Assembly (NCBI GenBank): GCA_905236895.1
Contig: CAJOQI010000051.1
Location: 1 to 5,389 of the forward strand
Reading direction: 5' to 3'
Length of the DNA: 5,389 bases
Origin: an uncultured Peptostreptococcaceae bacterium
GTDB lineage: Bacteria; Bacillota; Clostridia; Peptostreptococcales; Anaerovoracaceae
Notes under the pieces: model-generated
What the model saw: only the letters and a program-made list of their open reading frames with translations
What the model was told of the DNA's origin: nothing
Databases searched by the model: none
Shown here: positions 1-5,389 of the stretch, in pieces
Numbering within the stretch: the first letter of the stretch is position 1
Layout: every line of letters begins with the position of its first letter
Made by a program: the position numbers and the translations under genes

Positions 1-268
1 CGCCCCAGGAGTCCTCGATCCAGTCCTCGCCCAGCATGCAGCCGACATACCAGCCAGGCTCGTCAATATCCTCCATCCAGGTAACAGTGAGCATATTCTC
101 ATTCTCATCCTGAAAATAGCCCTGCCGGGTCCATTCGAACGACGCCTGCTCTGCTTCAGACGGGGCTGCAGTCTGCTGCTCAGCACTGTTTGTCGGCTTT
201 TCTGTACTGCAGGACGCGATGGTAAACAGCATGATTGTGCACAGAATAAGGCAAAAGATTTTCTTCAT
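1..268 (-). CDS. Small secreted lipoprotein, 3'-truncated by the window edge
   Basis: The reading frame opens with ATG at 268-266 and stays open for 89 codons to the left edge, so the C-terminus is missing. Residues 1-19 form a signal peptide (MKK, then a hydrophobic core) ending in a lipobox IASC, with the lipidated Cys at position 20. A Ser/Thr/Gln/Glu-rich linker follows (about 21-42). The start of a folded domain then shows many Trp and acidic residues (FEWTRQGYF, then WMEDIDEPGWYVG). It should be a lipid-anchored protein on the outer face of the membrane. The start is supported by a strong SD, AAAGGAGG at 286-279, about 10 nt upstream. The gene follows another lipoprotein gene after a 40-bp gap with no visible promoter or terminator, so the two are probably co-transcribed. 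I do not recognise a named family. Lipoprotein status is well supported; function is unknown. Confidence 0.85.
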   Translation of the reverse strand, partial: MKKIFCLILCTIMLFTIASCSTEKPTNSAEQQTAAPSEAEQASFEWTRQGYFQDENENMLTVTWMEDIDEPGWYVGCMLGEDWIEDSWG

Positions 269-308
269 TATTCTTTTTCCTCCTTTTGTTGATCGCTTGA
301 CAAGTCCG

Positions 309-764
309 TTAATTTGCCAGGGAAAGCGTAAACCTTGCCACGACCGCTTCGATATTCGCTTTGTTTGCTGTAATCAGCACATAGGCAGAATCGTTCAACG
401 AAGTGAGATAGCCCATCTCATCCTCATAGTAGGTATAAAAAACGCCTCCATCAGCTTCCTTGTGGTTTCCATCTGCCATGGCCGCCGCAAGATCTTCCTC
501 ATAAACCTCTTTGTCGAGGGTAATCAGCATAGCGACGCCCTCGTTGGTCCCGGTGATCTCGCTGTCATAAAGATAAACCGCTCCTCTGACAAATTCCACG
601 GACCATCCGCCGCTAAGGTCTACAGTCACTTCGATGGCAGCGTCCGATTCCTGATCCAGGTAGGCGGAGGCTGTCTGTTTACCGCTGTTCGCATTTCCAG
701 AGGAGCAGGCCGCCAGCGAAAGCAGCAAAACAACCGCCAGTAATATGCAAATTGTTCTCTTCAT
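309..764 (-). CDS. Small secreted lipoprotein of unknown function
   Basis: This 151-residue protein has a classic lipoprotein signal: MKR, a hydrophobic core of Leu/Val/Ala, and lipobox LAAC with Cys at position 20. A short Ser/Gly/Asn linker (21-30) follows. The mature part is a compact acidic domain of about 115 residues with alternating hydrophobic segments (GGWSVEFVRGAVYLYDSE, later GVFYTYYEDEMGYLTSL) that look like beta strands of a single alpha/beta domain. An SD (AGGAG) sits about 9 nt before the ATG, and an extended -10 promoter lies about 55 nt upstream. It is the first gene of a probable two-gene lipoprotein unit. Both products have the lipid-accepting Cys at residue 20, but their mature parts do not obviously resemble each other. 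I recognise no named family. A surface-anchored binding or stress-related role is only a guess. Confidence 0.88.
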   Translation of the reverse strand: MKRTICILLAVVLLLSLAACSSGNANSGKQTASAYLDQESDAAIEVTVDLSGGWSVEFVRGAVYLYDSEITGTNEGVAMLITLDKEVYEEDLAAAMADGNHKEADGGVFYTYYEDEMGYLTSLNDSAYVLITANKANIEAVVARFTLSLAN

Positions 765-817
765 TTTCTTTTTCTCCTATCGTGTTTTGATGATTTCCTT
801 TATTATTAACATCCTTA

Positions 818-846
818 ATTGTAACAGAAGGGTTATGGTTCCACAA
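818..846 (-). promoter_or_regulatory. Probable sigma-A promoter with extended -10 for the lipoprotein pair
   Basis: On the minus strand, TTGTGG (846-841) is followed after exactly 17 nt by TACAAT (823-818). A TG one base before the -10 makes the extended TGnTACAAT form. The -35 is weak (3 of 6 matches to TTGACA), but the extended -10 can compensate. It lies in the 104-bp gap after the flavin reductase gene and about 54 nt before the first lipoprotein start. No clear terminator hairpin was seen between the flavin reductase stop and this promoter, so some read-through is possible. This is an inference from consensus matching only. Confidence 0.55.
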
Positions 847-868
847 GAAACGATTCCCATCCCTCCGT

Positions 869-1543
869 TTATCTTCTCTTCCCGCGGAAATCTCCTTTGC
901 CGAAGCCGGAGGATTTAGCTCTTGCGGGTCTCGCCCTCATGGCTCTTTTCCGAACGGCTTCCTTCTGGAGCCTCTTCTTGGTTTTCTCCTTCATTACGGA
1001 GTAACCGAATTTCCCAAGAGGCTTTCTCTTAAGACCAAAGTATTCTCCATGGTTATATGCCACTAGACTGGCTTCATCCAATCTGATTCTTTCATCTTCA
1101 TCAAAGAGTTCCCCATCCGCATGGACCACCACAATTTCCGCAATAAACATATCGTGGCTTCCCAGCTCCAGAACTTCCTTCACCTTGCATTCAATGTTTA
1201 CAGGTGATTCTTTAATCATGGGAGCCTTTACCTTGGTTCCCTGAACTGCATGGAATCCGCAAGCTTCGAATTTGTCCTCATCCCTGCCGGACTTTACTCC
1301 GCAGTAATCCGTTCTTTCAGCCAGGTCCTCCGTTACAAGATTAATTACGAATTCCCCGCTTTCTTTGATTATGTGATGAGAATGTCTTTCCTTCCTAACG
1401 GAAACATAGGTCATGGGTGGCTCGGAATTGACGATTCCCGTCCAGGCAATGGTAATGATATTTTTCTCATCCCCATTTCCGCAGCTAACCATAACCACGG
1501 GAAGCGGATTCAGCATTGTCCCTGGTTTAAGCTCTTTTTTCAT
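869..1543 (-). CDS. Flavin reductase domain protein with a basic C-terminal tail
   Basis: The 224-residue product matches the flavin reductase-like / DIM6-NTAB family, which has a split-barrel FMN-binding fold. The N-terminal part shows the usual order: a start strand with LNPLPVVMVSCG (11-22), NIITIAWTGIVNSEPPMTYV (28-47), then the Ser/Arg/His-containing SVRKERHSHHIIKESGEFVI (48-67), where FMN phosphate contacts typically lie. A middle segment has GSHDMFIAEIV (128-138), and the domain ends near the typical LVAYNHGEYFGL (160-171). Family members reduce flavin with NAD(P)H or simply bind FMN; which applies here cannot be told. Residues 184-224 form an unusual tail with 18 Lys/Arg in 41 residues. 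The gene starts 2 bp after the symporter stop, with its SD inside the symporter coding end, so translation is probably coupled. It is likely a cytoplasmic oxidoreductase that works with the substrate carried by the symporter (inference). Confidence 0.9.
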   Translation of the reverse strand: MKKELKPGTMLNPLPVVMVSCGNGDEKNIITIAWTGIVNSEPPMTYVSVRKERHSHHIIKESGEFVINLVTEDLAERTDYCGVKSGRDEDKFEACGFHAVQGTKVKAPMIKESPVNIECKVKEVLELGSHDMFIAEIVVVHADGELFDEDERIRLDEASLVAYNHGEYFGLKRKPLGKFGYSVMKEKTKKRLQKEAVRKRAMRARPARAKSSGFGKGDFRGKRR

Positions 1544-1545
1544 TC

Positions 1546-3084
1546 TTACTCCTCATCGGGCAAAGCGTTCTTAACACTTACATAGACCTTTCTCTCATAG
1601 CTGGAGAAGGCTTCCTCTATTAAAGCATCATCCGGTTTCTTTGTTACCAAGCTAACCAAGGGAACCAACACCAGTCCCGCAACCATGGCAAGGACTCCCG
1701 CATTGATGGGTGATTGGAATACCGCAGGAAAGCTTCCCCTGGCTATCATATTTAATATCATCAAGCCGGAACCGAAGATGAAGCTGACATAGCAGGCAGC
1801 CTTTGTTGTTCCCTTCCAATAGAGAGAATATAGGAAGGGTGCCAAGAAGGCTCCCGCCAAAGCTCCCCAGGATACGCCCATAAGCTGGGCGATGAAGGTT
1901 ACATTCCTCTTATATTGTATCAAAGCGATTACTGCAGAGATAGCGATAAATACCAGAATGAATCCGCGGATGAAGAGAAGCTGCTTTCTCTCGTCCATTT
2001 TCTTCACGATGGTTTCCTTCAGGAAATCCATGGTAAGGGTTGAGCTTGATGCTATTACCAGGGATGACAGTGTGGACATGGATGCGGACAGAACCAGAAT
2101 CACAACCAGGGCAATCAGAGCCGGAGACAGATTGGAAAGCATGGTTGGGATGATGCTGTCATATCCGCTTTCCGCTGGATTCACCTGATCGGAGAAGAGA
2201 CGCCCGAAGCCACCCAGGAAGTAGCAACCCCCTGCCACAACCAGGGCAAAGAGAGTTGAGATAACCGTTCCCTTATGGATGGATGACTCGTCTTTGATGG
2301 CGTAGAATTTCTGAACCATCTGCGGAAGTCCCCATGTACCAAGAGAAGTCAGGAGCACCACGAACAAAAGGTTAAGGGGCTCCGGTCCCAGGAAGGAGTT
2401 GAATACTCCCGGGGCATCGCTTACGGCCGGATCACTCACCTTTGCCAGACCCTCAAGAGATTCCATAAGTCCCCCTTTGCTGGCCAGCACCGCAGCGATA
2501 ACTATTATTATTCCAAAGAGCATAATGATGCCCTGGATAAAATCATTAATGGCCGTGGCCATATATCCACCGGCAATTACATAGATTCCCGTAAGCACCG
2601 CCATTATGAGAATGCAAAGGGAATAGTCCATATTAAATGCCATACCGAAAAGTCTTGAAAGACCGTTATATAAAGATGCGGTATAGGGCACCAAAAATAC
2701 AAATATGATAACGGAAGCAATTAGCTTTAAGGGCTTGCTGTCATATCTTTTGCCAAAGAATTCCGGCATGGTGGCAGAGTCCAACTGCTGAGTCATAAGC
2801 CTGGTTCTTCTTCCAAGAATCACCCAAGCCATAAGGGAACCGATTATTGCATTTCCAAGGCCCGCCCAGGTTGCGGCGATTCCGAATCTCCAGCCAAATT
2901 GTCCGGCATATCCAACGAATACCACCGCACTGAAATAGGATGTGCCATAAGCAAAGGCCGTAAGCCAAGGACCAACCGACCTTCCTCCAAGGACGAAGCC
3001 CTTAACATCCGTTGCGTGCTTTCGACAGTATAAGCCTATTCCCACCATAGTGGCGAAATAGATAATTAAAACTATAATTTTCAT
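1546..3084 (-). CDS. Sodium:solute symporter family transporter (SSS, PutP-like)
   Basis: The 512-residue polytopic membrane protein has the length and about 13 hydrophobic segments expected of the SSS family, which uses the LeuT fold and sodium-coupled import. Recognisable family blocks in order are GFVLGGRSVGPWLTAFAYGT (29-48), TMPEFFGKRYDSK (105-117), AGGYMATAINDFIQGIIM (171-188), the signature-like GTWGLPQMVQKFYAIKDE (249-266), and SASMSTLSSLVIASSS (333-348). The last block carries the Ser-Thr pair (337-338) that matches the sodium-site Ser340/Thr341 of PutP. A cytoplasmic acidic tail ends the protein. By eye, the position of PutP Asp55 is a Tyr here (residue 50), so it is unlikely to be a proline transporter of the classical type; the substrate is not readable. 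SD AAAGGAAA (3101-3094) lies 9 nt before the ATG. It heads a tight two-gene unit with the flavin reductase. Confidence 0.95.
   Translation of the reverse strand: MKIIVLIIYFATMVGIGLYCRKHATDVKGFVLGGRSVGPWLTAFAYGTSYFSAVVFVGYAGQFGWRFGIAATWAGLGNAIIGSLMAWVILGRRTRLMTQQLDSATMPEFFGKRYDSKPLKLIASVIIFVFLVPYTASLYNGLSRLFGMAFNMDYSLCILIMAVLTGIYVIAGGYMATAINDFIQGIIMLFGIIIVIAAVLASKGGLMESLEGLAKVSDPAVSDAPGVFNSFLGPEPLNLLFVVLLTSLGTWGLPQMVQKFYAIKDESSIHKGTVISTLFALVVAGGCYFLGGFGRLFSDQVNPAESGYDSIIPTMLSNLSPALIALVVILVLSASMSTLSSLVIASSSTLTMDFLKETIVKKMDERKQLLFIRGFILVFIAISAVIALIQYKRNVTFIAQLMGVSWGALAGAFLAPFLYSLYWKGTTKAACYVSFIFGSGLMILNMIARGSFPAVFQSPINAGVLAMVAGLVLVPLVSLVTKKPDDALIEEAFSSYERKVYVSVKNALPDEE
1549..1554 (-). promoter_or_regulatory. 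Ribosome binding site embedded in the symporter stop region
   Basis: GAGGAG forms the last two codons (Glu-Glu) of the symporter and directly precedes its TAA. It lies 5 nt upstream of the flavin reductase ATG. The same bases therefore code for protein and act as the SD of the next gene. This fixes the flavin reductase start and implies translational coupling. Confidence 0.75.
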
Positions 3085-3123
3085 TTAACACACTTTCCTT
3101 TAAGTAAGATTTCTATGGAAGTT

Positions 3124-3152
3124 ATTTTAGAACAGATTTATCGCGCGGTAAA
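3124..3152 (-). promoter_or_regulatory. Candidate promoter for symporter and flavin reductase genes
   Basis: On the minus strand, TTTACC (3152-3147) is separated by 17 nt from TAAAAT (3129-3124). They match the sigma-A consensus at 4 of 6 and 5 of 6 positions. The -10 lies 39 nt before the symporter ATG, and the whole site fits in the 71-bp gap after the COG2426-type gene. No terminator hairpin was seen in that gap, so read-through from upstream is also possible. This rests on consensus matching only. Confidence 0.45.
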
Positions 3153-3155
3153 GTG

Positions 3156-3620
3156 CTAAAGAAGGCTGAATCCGGCTACTCCGGCGGTCATCATAATCAC
3201 ACCGGCAATAATCACCCCAAGGGTTACCGCTCCTGCAGTGTGTTTGATGCCCATGTCCAGGATACTTGCAGCCAACGTGCCGGTCCACGCTCCTGTGCCA
3301 GGTAGCGGAATACCCACGAATAGGACCAGAGCAAGGAAAGTCCCCCAGCGCCCTGCCTTAGCGGTAAGCTTGGCACCGGCGCTTTCTCCTTTATTGTAAA
3401 GAAATCTGAACGCAGGCCCGATAATATTCTTATCCTGACCCCAGACAAGAATTTTACGTGCAAACAAGTATACAAACGGCATAGGGAGCAGATTCCCTAT
3501 GATGCAGATTACATAAGAAGTTAAAATCGGCAATTCCAAATACTGTGAGTAAATAACAGCACCTCTAAGCTCAACTATTGGAATCATTGACATTAGAAAT
3601 ATCTTCAGATAATTAAGCAT
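3156..3620 (-). CDS. COG2426-type small integral membrane protein (Sm_multidrug_ex family)
   Basis: This 154-residue membrane protein carries both hallmarks of the COG2426 / putative small multidrug export family. The first is PIVELRGAVIY (14-24) near the N-terminus, and the second is the re-entrant-type GIPLPGTGAWTG (103-114). Hydrophobic segments lie at about 2-17, 33-56, 94-120 and 129-152, with a charged cytoplasmic-looking stretch at 58-92. The length is typical of the family, so the gene appears intact. The 'multidrug export' name is a family label; the transported substrate is not established by this sequence. The ATG overlaps the 3' end of the decayed upstream gene by 8 nt (ATGCTTAA). 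The likely SD is AAAAGGG at 3636-3630, 9 nt before the ATG; a GGAG at 3625-3622 is too close to serve. It would ancestrally have been translationally coupled to that upstream gene. Confidence 0.9.
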   Translation of the reverse strand: MLNYLKIFLMSMIPIVELRGAVIYSQYLELPILTSYVICIIGNLLPMPFVYLFARKILVWGQDKNIIGPAFRFLYNKGESAGAKLTAKAGRWGTFLALVLFVGIPLPGTGAWTGTLAASILDMGIKHTAGAVTLGVIIAGVIMMTAGVAGFSLL

Positions 3621-3629
3621 TCTCCGAAT

Positions 3630-3636
3630 CCCTTTT
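3630..3636 (-). promoter_or_regulatory. Weak SD of the COG2426-type gene inside the pseudogene end
   Basis: AAAAGGG precedes the start codon at 3620 by 9 nt and lies within the last codons of the broken upstream frame. It is a modest match to AAAGGAGG, which fits a gene that was formerly helped by ribosomes finishing the overlapping upstream gene. Confidence 0.5.
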
Positions 3637-3783
3637 AATCCTTAAGTCGATAATTATACTTAGAGCACAAAGAATCAGTACGCATATTCCAATAAATATA
3701 GCGAAGTTTCTAAATACTTCCCCCGGCAATATCTTAATTATTTCATCATATCTTTCATCGAAAATCCAGTTTTCTTTTCCCGG

Positions 3784-3790
3784 AAAAAAA
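3784..3790 (-). other. Homopolymer T7 (A7 on plus strand) at a frame break
   Basis: Seven T residues on the coding strand lie exactly where the FHHIFF frame must move to the PGKENW frame. One extra T would restore a continuous reading from FHHIFF into the family motif with Trp and Phe-Asp. This could be a real deletion in a decaying gene, a contraction/expansion hot spot, or a sequencing error. Confidence 0.7.
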
Positions 3791-4050
3791 TGTGATGAAA
3801 GGCCACGAAGAATTTATCAAAATTCGCTGCGGCAAAACAGCCGATAACAGCTATCACCGCAATAAGTCCCGCGGGGCCCCAGAAGAAAGGACCTCTATCG
3901 TTTCCTCTGAATACCCACTTTTCTCCACCAGATTTAGACTATGAGTCTGCCCATAGTACAGCCCCCTTACTAAATTTGGAACTGTTATGGACAGACTCAA
4001 GATAAATAATGCTATAAATATGCTTAATGTGATTTGGTAAACTTTTTGTT

Positions 4051-4095
4051 GCATAACATTAATAATTATTTAATTAATAATTATTTTATTTATGC
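4051..4095. repeat. AT-rich imperfect inverted repeat, 20-bp arms, 5-bp loop
   Basis: Arms at 4051-4070 and 4076-4095 pair at 16 of 20 positions around a 5-bp centre. The outer 6 bp (GCATAA / TTATGC) and the inner 10 bp (AATAATTATT) match perfectly, and 4 bp between them do not. A 13-bp direct repeat TTAATAATTATTT also occurs at 4059-4071 and 4074-4086, a by-product of the self-complementary core. The element begins directly after the stop of the wall-protein gene and ends inside the ATG of the decayed gene, filling the whole gap. No recognisable -35/-10 pair or SD is visible in it. It could be a weak terminator-like hairpin, an operator or the remnant of a small insertion; none is proven. 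Confidence 0.65.
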
Positions 4096-5389
4096 TTATT
4101 TTGTCTTTCTCTTACGCTGAGTTACTGCTACTAGGCCGGCAGCTGCTGCGCCTATTGCAAACATCCAGATTGCCATGTCTGTATTGTCGCCGGTAGGCGG
4201 AGTCTTGGTTTCTACCTTGGTCTCCGGTTTTGGCTCCGGTGCAGGAGTTGGGGTTGGGGCAGGCTCCGGTTCGGGTGTTGGTTCCGGTTCTGGTTCCGGC
4301 GTCGGTTCCGGTTCTGGTTCCGGTTCAGGTTCCGGTTCCGGTTCTGGAGTTGGGGTTGGCGTTGGCGTTGGAGCAGGCTCCCACTGGGCTACCAAAGTTA
4401 TTTCTCCACCATCTCCCTGTTCGTGAAGATACTCAATAAAATCTTCCGGAGATTCAAATATCAAGTCATTTCCACTCTCATCCTTAAGGGTACTGCCGTC
4501 CGGAAGCTGAGCCTTGAATCCCTTAAATACGTAGCCCTCACGGGTGAACTGGTTATCCTTGGATGTAGCAGAGCCATCCGCCCCTGTAAAGTGCTGGTCC
4601 TCCATGGTTCCGCTTCCGCCGTTGGCATCATATTTAATTGTGTAATTATTTGGCTCATATACAGGCGTAAATTCAATGTTTCCTGTTATTAGAATCGAAG
4701 TCGGGTCATCAGTTTCCCCTTCCCCTATTATGTTGCCTTCCAGGTCCTTAATCACATATTTATATGTTCCGGTGAAATGATATCCTTTATTCGGAGTTAC
4801 TCCATTTCCGCCTGTTACTTTATTTCCGTATTCTTCTCCGGACTGATTTCCTTTGCCATCGGATTTGCCGTGATCTCCGTCCAGATATTTAACCGTATAC
4901 TTGTCCTTCTTGTATATAACTACTTCATTTTGATCACCGTCAGGAGGTGTAGTGCTGGAACTCGGTACCAGTTTCTTATCCGGTGTATAACCAGGAATGT
5001 CATCGGAATATACATCGGAATAGGATTGTGGTTCCCATTCTGCAGGCCATGTAACTGTTCCTGTCTCAGGGTCAACAGTTCCTGTCTGGCTAAATGTAAG
5101 TTCCTCCACAACTACCTTAGGATTGCCGTTTTCATCAAGAACCGGTGTTCCATCCTCGTACTTATATTCGATGGTGCGTTTTACTGTTTTTGTGCGGGTA
5201 TTATCTATCACATTTGGAGTATAATACCCATCCACATATTCATACTCATCAGGCTCTATCACTGTAGGATATTCCGATTCATCAGGAACTTCCGTATCGT
5301 CAGGGTCATCCGGAACATATGTGATTTCTCCTGTTTCCGGATCAATAACAAAGGTTCCCTTTTCCGTTTTCACAGAATCAACCGGCTCA
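4096..5389 (-). CDS. Sortase-anchored surface protein, C-terminal part (N-terminus outside window)
   Basis: The frame is open to the right edge (upstream residues EPVDSV precede a GTG at 5373-5371), so this is the C-terminal 431 codons of a longer protein. Numbering from that GTG, residues about 1-65 are an acidic linker with a [13 protein letters not shown] motif. Residues 66-157 match the Muc_B2 mucin-binding-type domain ([46 protein letters not shown]). Residues 158-240 form an InlB-like strand-rich repeat ([11 protein letters not shown] to [12 protein letters not shown]). Residues 244-331 form a clearer InlB/Flg_new repeat ([14 protein letters not shown] to LVAQWE), with an insertion before its last strand. 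A Pro/Glu/Thr wall-spanning region (333-386) and a sorting signal (391-425) close it. It is probably an adhesin or wall protein. No enzyme domain is visible. Presumably a signal peptide lies beyond the window. Confidence 0.92.
   Translation of the reverse strand, partial: EPVDSVKTEKGTFVIDPETGEITYVPDDPDDTEVPDESEYPTVIEPDEYEYVDGYYTPNVIDNTRTKTVKRTIEYKYEDGTPVLDENGNPKVVVEELTFSQTGTVDPETGTVTWPAEWEPQSYSDVYSDDIPGYTPDKKLVPSSSTTPPDGDQNEVVIYKKDKYTVKYLDGDHGKSDGKGNQSGEEYGNKVTGGNGVTPNKGYHFTGTYKYVIKDLEGNIIGEGETDDPTSILITGNIEFTPVYEPNNYTIKYDANGGSGTMEDQHFTGADGSATSKDNQFTREGYVFKGFKAQLPDGSTLKDESGNDLIFESPEDFIEYLHEQGDGGEITLVAQWEPAPTPTPTPTPEPEPEPEPEPEPEPTPEPEPEPTPEPEPAPTPTPAPEPKPETKVETKTPPTGDNTDMAIWMFAIGAAAAGLVAVTQRKRKTK
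4099..4203 (-). other. Cell-wall sorting signal (variant LPXTG, TPPTGD)
   Basis: The last 35 residues have the three parts of a sortase substrate: TPPTGD (391-396), a hydrophobic helix of about 20 residues ([18 protein letters not shown]), and a basic tail RKRKTK at the very end. The first motif position is Thr instead of Leu, so it reads xPxTG followed by Asp. Related non-Leu motifs (SPKTG, PPKTG) are known for clostridial sortases such as that of Clostridioides difficile. No sortase gene is in the window. Confidence 0.85.
4216..4377 (-). repeat. Pro-Glu / Pro-Thr dipeptide-coding tandem repeat
   Basis: About 54 residues alternate Pro with Glu, Thr or Ala (PTPTPTP, then PEPEPEP blocks). They are encoded by degenerate 6-bp units such as GAACCG, GAACCA, GAACCT and GAGCCT. 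This is a typical rigid wall-spanning stalk before a sorting signal. The near-identical hexamers make it prone to length changes and to assembly collapse. Confidence 0.9.

Larger units (their letters stand above)
3613..4054 (-). pseudogene. Decayed TIGR01906/DUF1461-type integral membrane protein
   Basis: Three consecutive frames together resemble one TIGR01906-type membrane protein. Frame one (4054 to about 3895) gives an N-terminal membrane helix (IALFILSLSITVPNLV) and the family-like GLYYGQTHSLNLVEKSGYSE with EETIE, then runs out of frame to TGA at 3856-3854. Frame two (from about 3893 to 3783) reads GPFFWGPAGLIAVIAVIG, then ANFDKFFVAFHHIFF, the family's third helix and its FDxxFxxFHxIFF motif. 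Frame three (3783-3613) continues PGKENWIFDERYDEIIKILP and a last helix, ending SENA-TAA. Only about 150 residues remain, against roughly 200-230 in the family as I recall it. The second helix and the external loop (the region with NY and HF motifs) are missing, so an internal deletion near 3885-3900 is inferred. The second frame change falls exactly in a T7 run. No SD precedes the ATG. The family's function is unknown. Confidence 0.75.

Noticed and set aside
219..743. Long plus-strand open frame of 174 codons opposite the two lipoprotein genes
   Set aside because: It runs antisense across two genes with clear lipoproteins, SD sites and a promoter. Its own translation has no recognisable domain and its start has no SD.
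824..868. Possible terminator after the flavin reductase gene (GGTTCC/GGAACC-like pairing)
   Set aside because: No stem of useful length with a following T run can be built on the minus strand.
1250..1585. Plus-strand open frame opposite the flavin reductase
   Set aside because: It is the complement of a conserved domain-coding region, with no SD or family resemblance.
2741..2968. 75-codon minus-strand frame inside the symporter gene
   Set aside because: It overlaps a highly conserved membrane-segment region in another frame and has no independent start signals.
3871..3882. GC-rich palindrome GGGGCCCC with flanking GCGGG
   Set aside because: It is short and lies in coding remnant sequence with no T tract or repeat elsewhere in the window, so it is not a credible terminator or site.
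3895..3950. Frame two of the broken gene remains open upstream of GPFFWGP (reading SGGEKWVFRGNDR)
   Set aside because: Frame one over the same bases gives the family-like GYSEETIE segment, so this upstream extension is probably chance openness rather than original coding.
4175..4439. Two plus-strand frames rich in Ser-Gly/Val-Gly or Pro-Val/Leu repeats
   Set aside because: They are the antisense reading of the Pro-Glu hexamer repeats of the wall protein. The repeats alone keep the frames open.

Overview
The window reads as a piece of a Gram-positive, low-to-moderate GC Firmicutes chromosome, most likely a gut- or mouth-associated member of the Clostridia. The grounds are two Gram-positive-style lipoproteins, a sortase-anchored wall protein with a mucin-binding-type domain and InlB-like repeats, purine-rich Shine-Dalgarno (SD) sites, and a TIGR01906-type membrane protein remnant. 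The genus cannot be fixed from this sequence. Every supportable gene lies on the minus strand, so transcription runs from the right end to the left.

Layout in transcription order. (1) 5389-4096: C-terminal part of a large cell-wall-anchored surface protein, whose N-terminus lies outside the window. It has a Muc_B2-like domain, two InlB/Flg_new-type repeats, a Pro/Glu/Thr-rich wall-spanning stretch and a variant sorting signal (TPPTGD, membrane helix, basic tail). (2) 4095-4051: an AT-only-cored 45-bp imperfect inverted repeat filling the intergenic gap. (3) 4054-3613: a broken TIGR01906/DUF1461 membrane-protein gene, with an internal deletion plus a homopolymer frameshift; its ancestral stop overlaps the next start. 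(4) 3620-3156: an intact COG2426-type small membrane protein (Sm_multidrug_ex family). (5) 3084-1546 and 1543-869: a sodium:solute symporter and a flavin-reductase-fold protein separated by 2 bp, with the second gene's SD inside the first gene's last codons. A plausible promoter lies in front of this pair. (6) 764-309 and 268-1: two small secreted lipoproteins in tandem behind an extended -10 promoter; the second runs off the left edge.

The genes form several small transcription units rather than one pathway. The symporter and flavin reductase look like a translationally coupled pair that may import and handle, or respond to, a redox-active or aromatic substrate, but the substrate cannot be read from sequence. 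The envelope theme is strong: one wall protein, two lipoproteins and three membrane proteins (one decayed). No RNA gene, CRISPR array, insertion sequence or phage gene was seen. I found no convincing novel system. The most noteworthy item is the decayed membrane-protein gene and the inverted repeat next to it.
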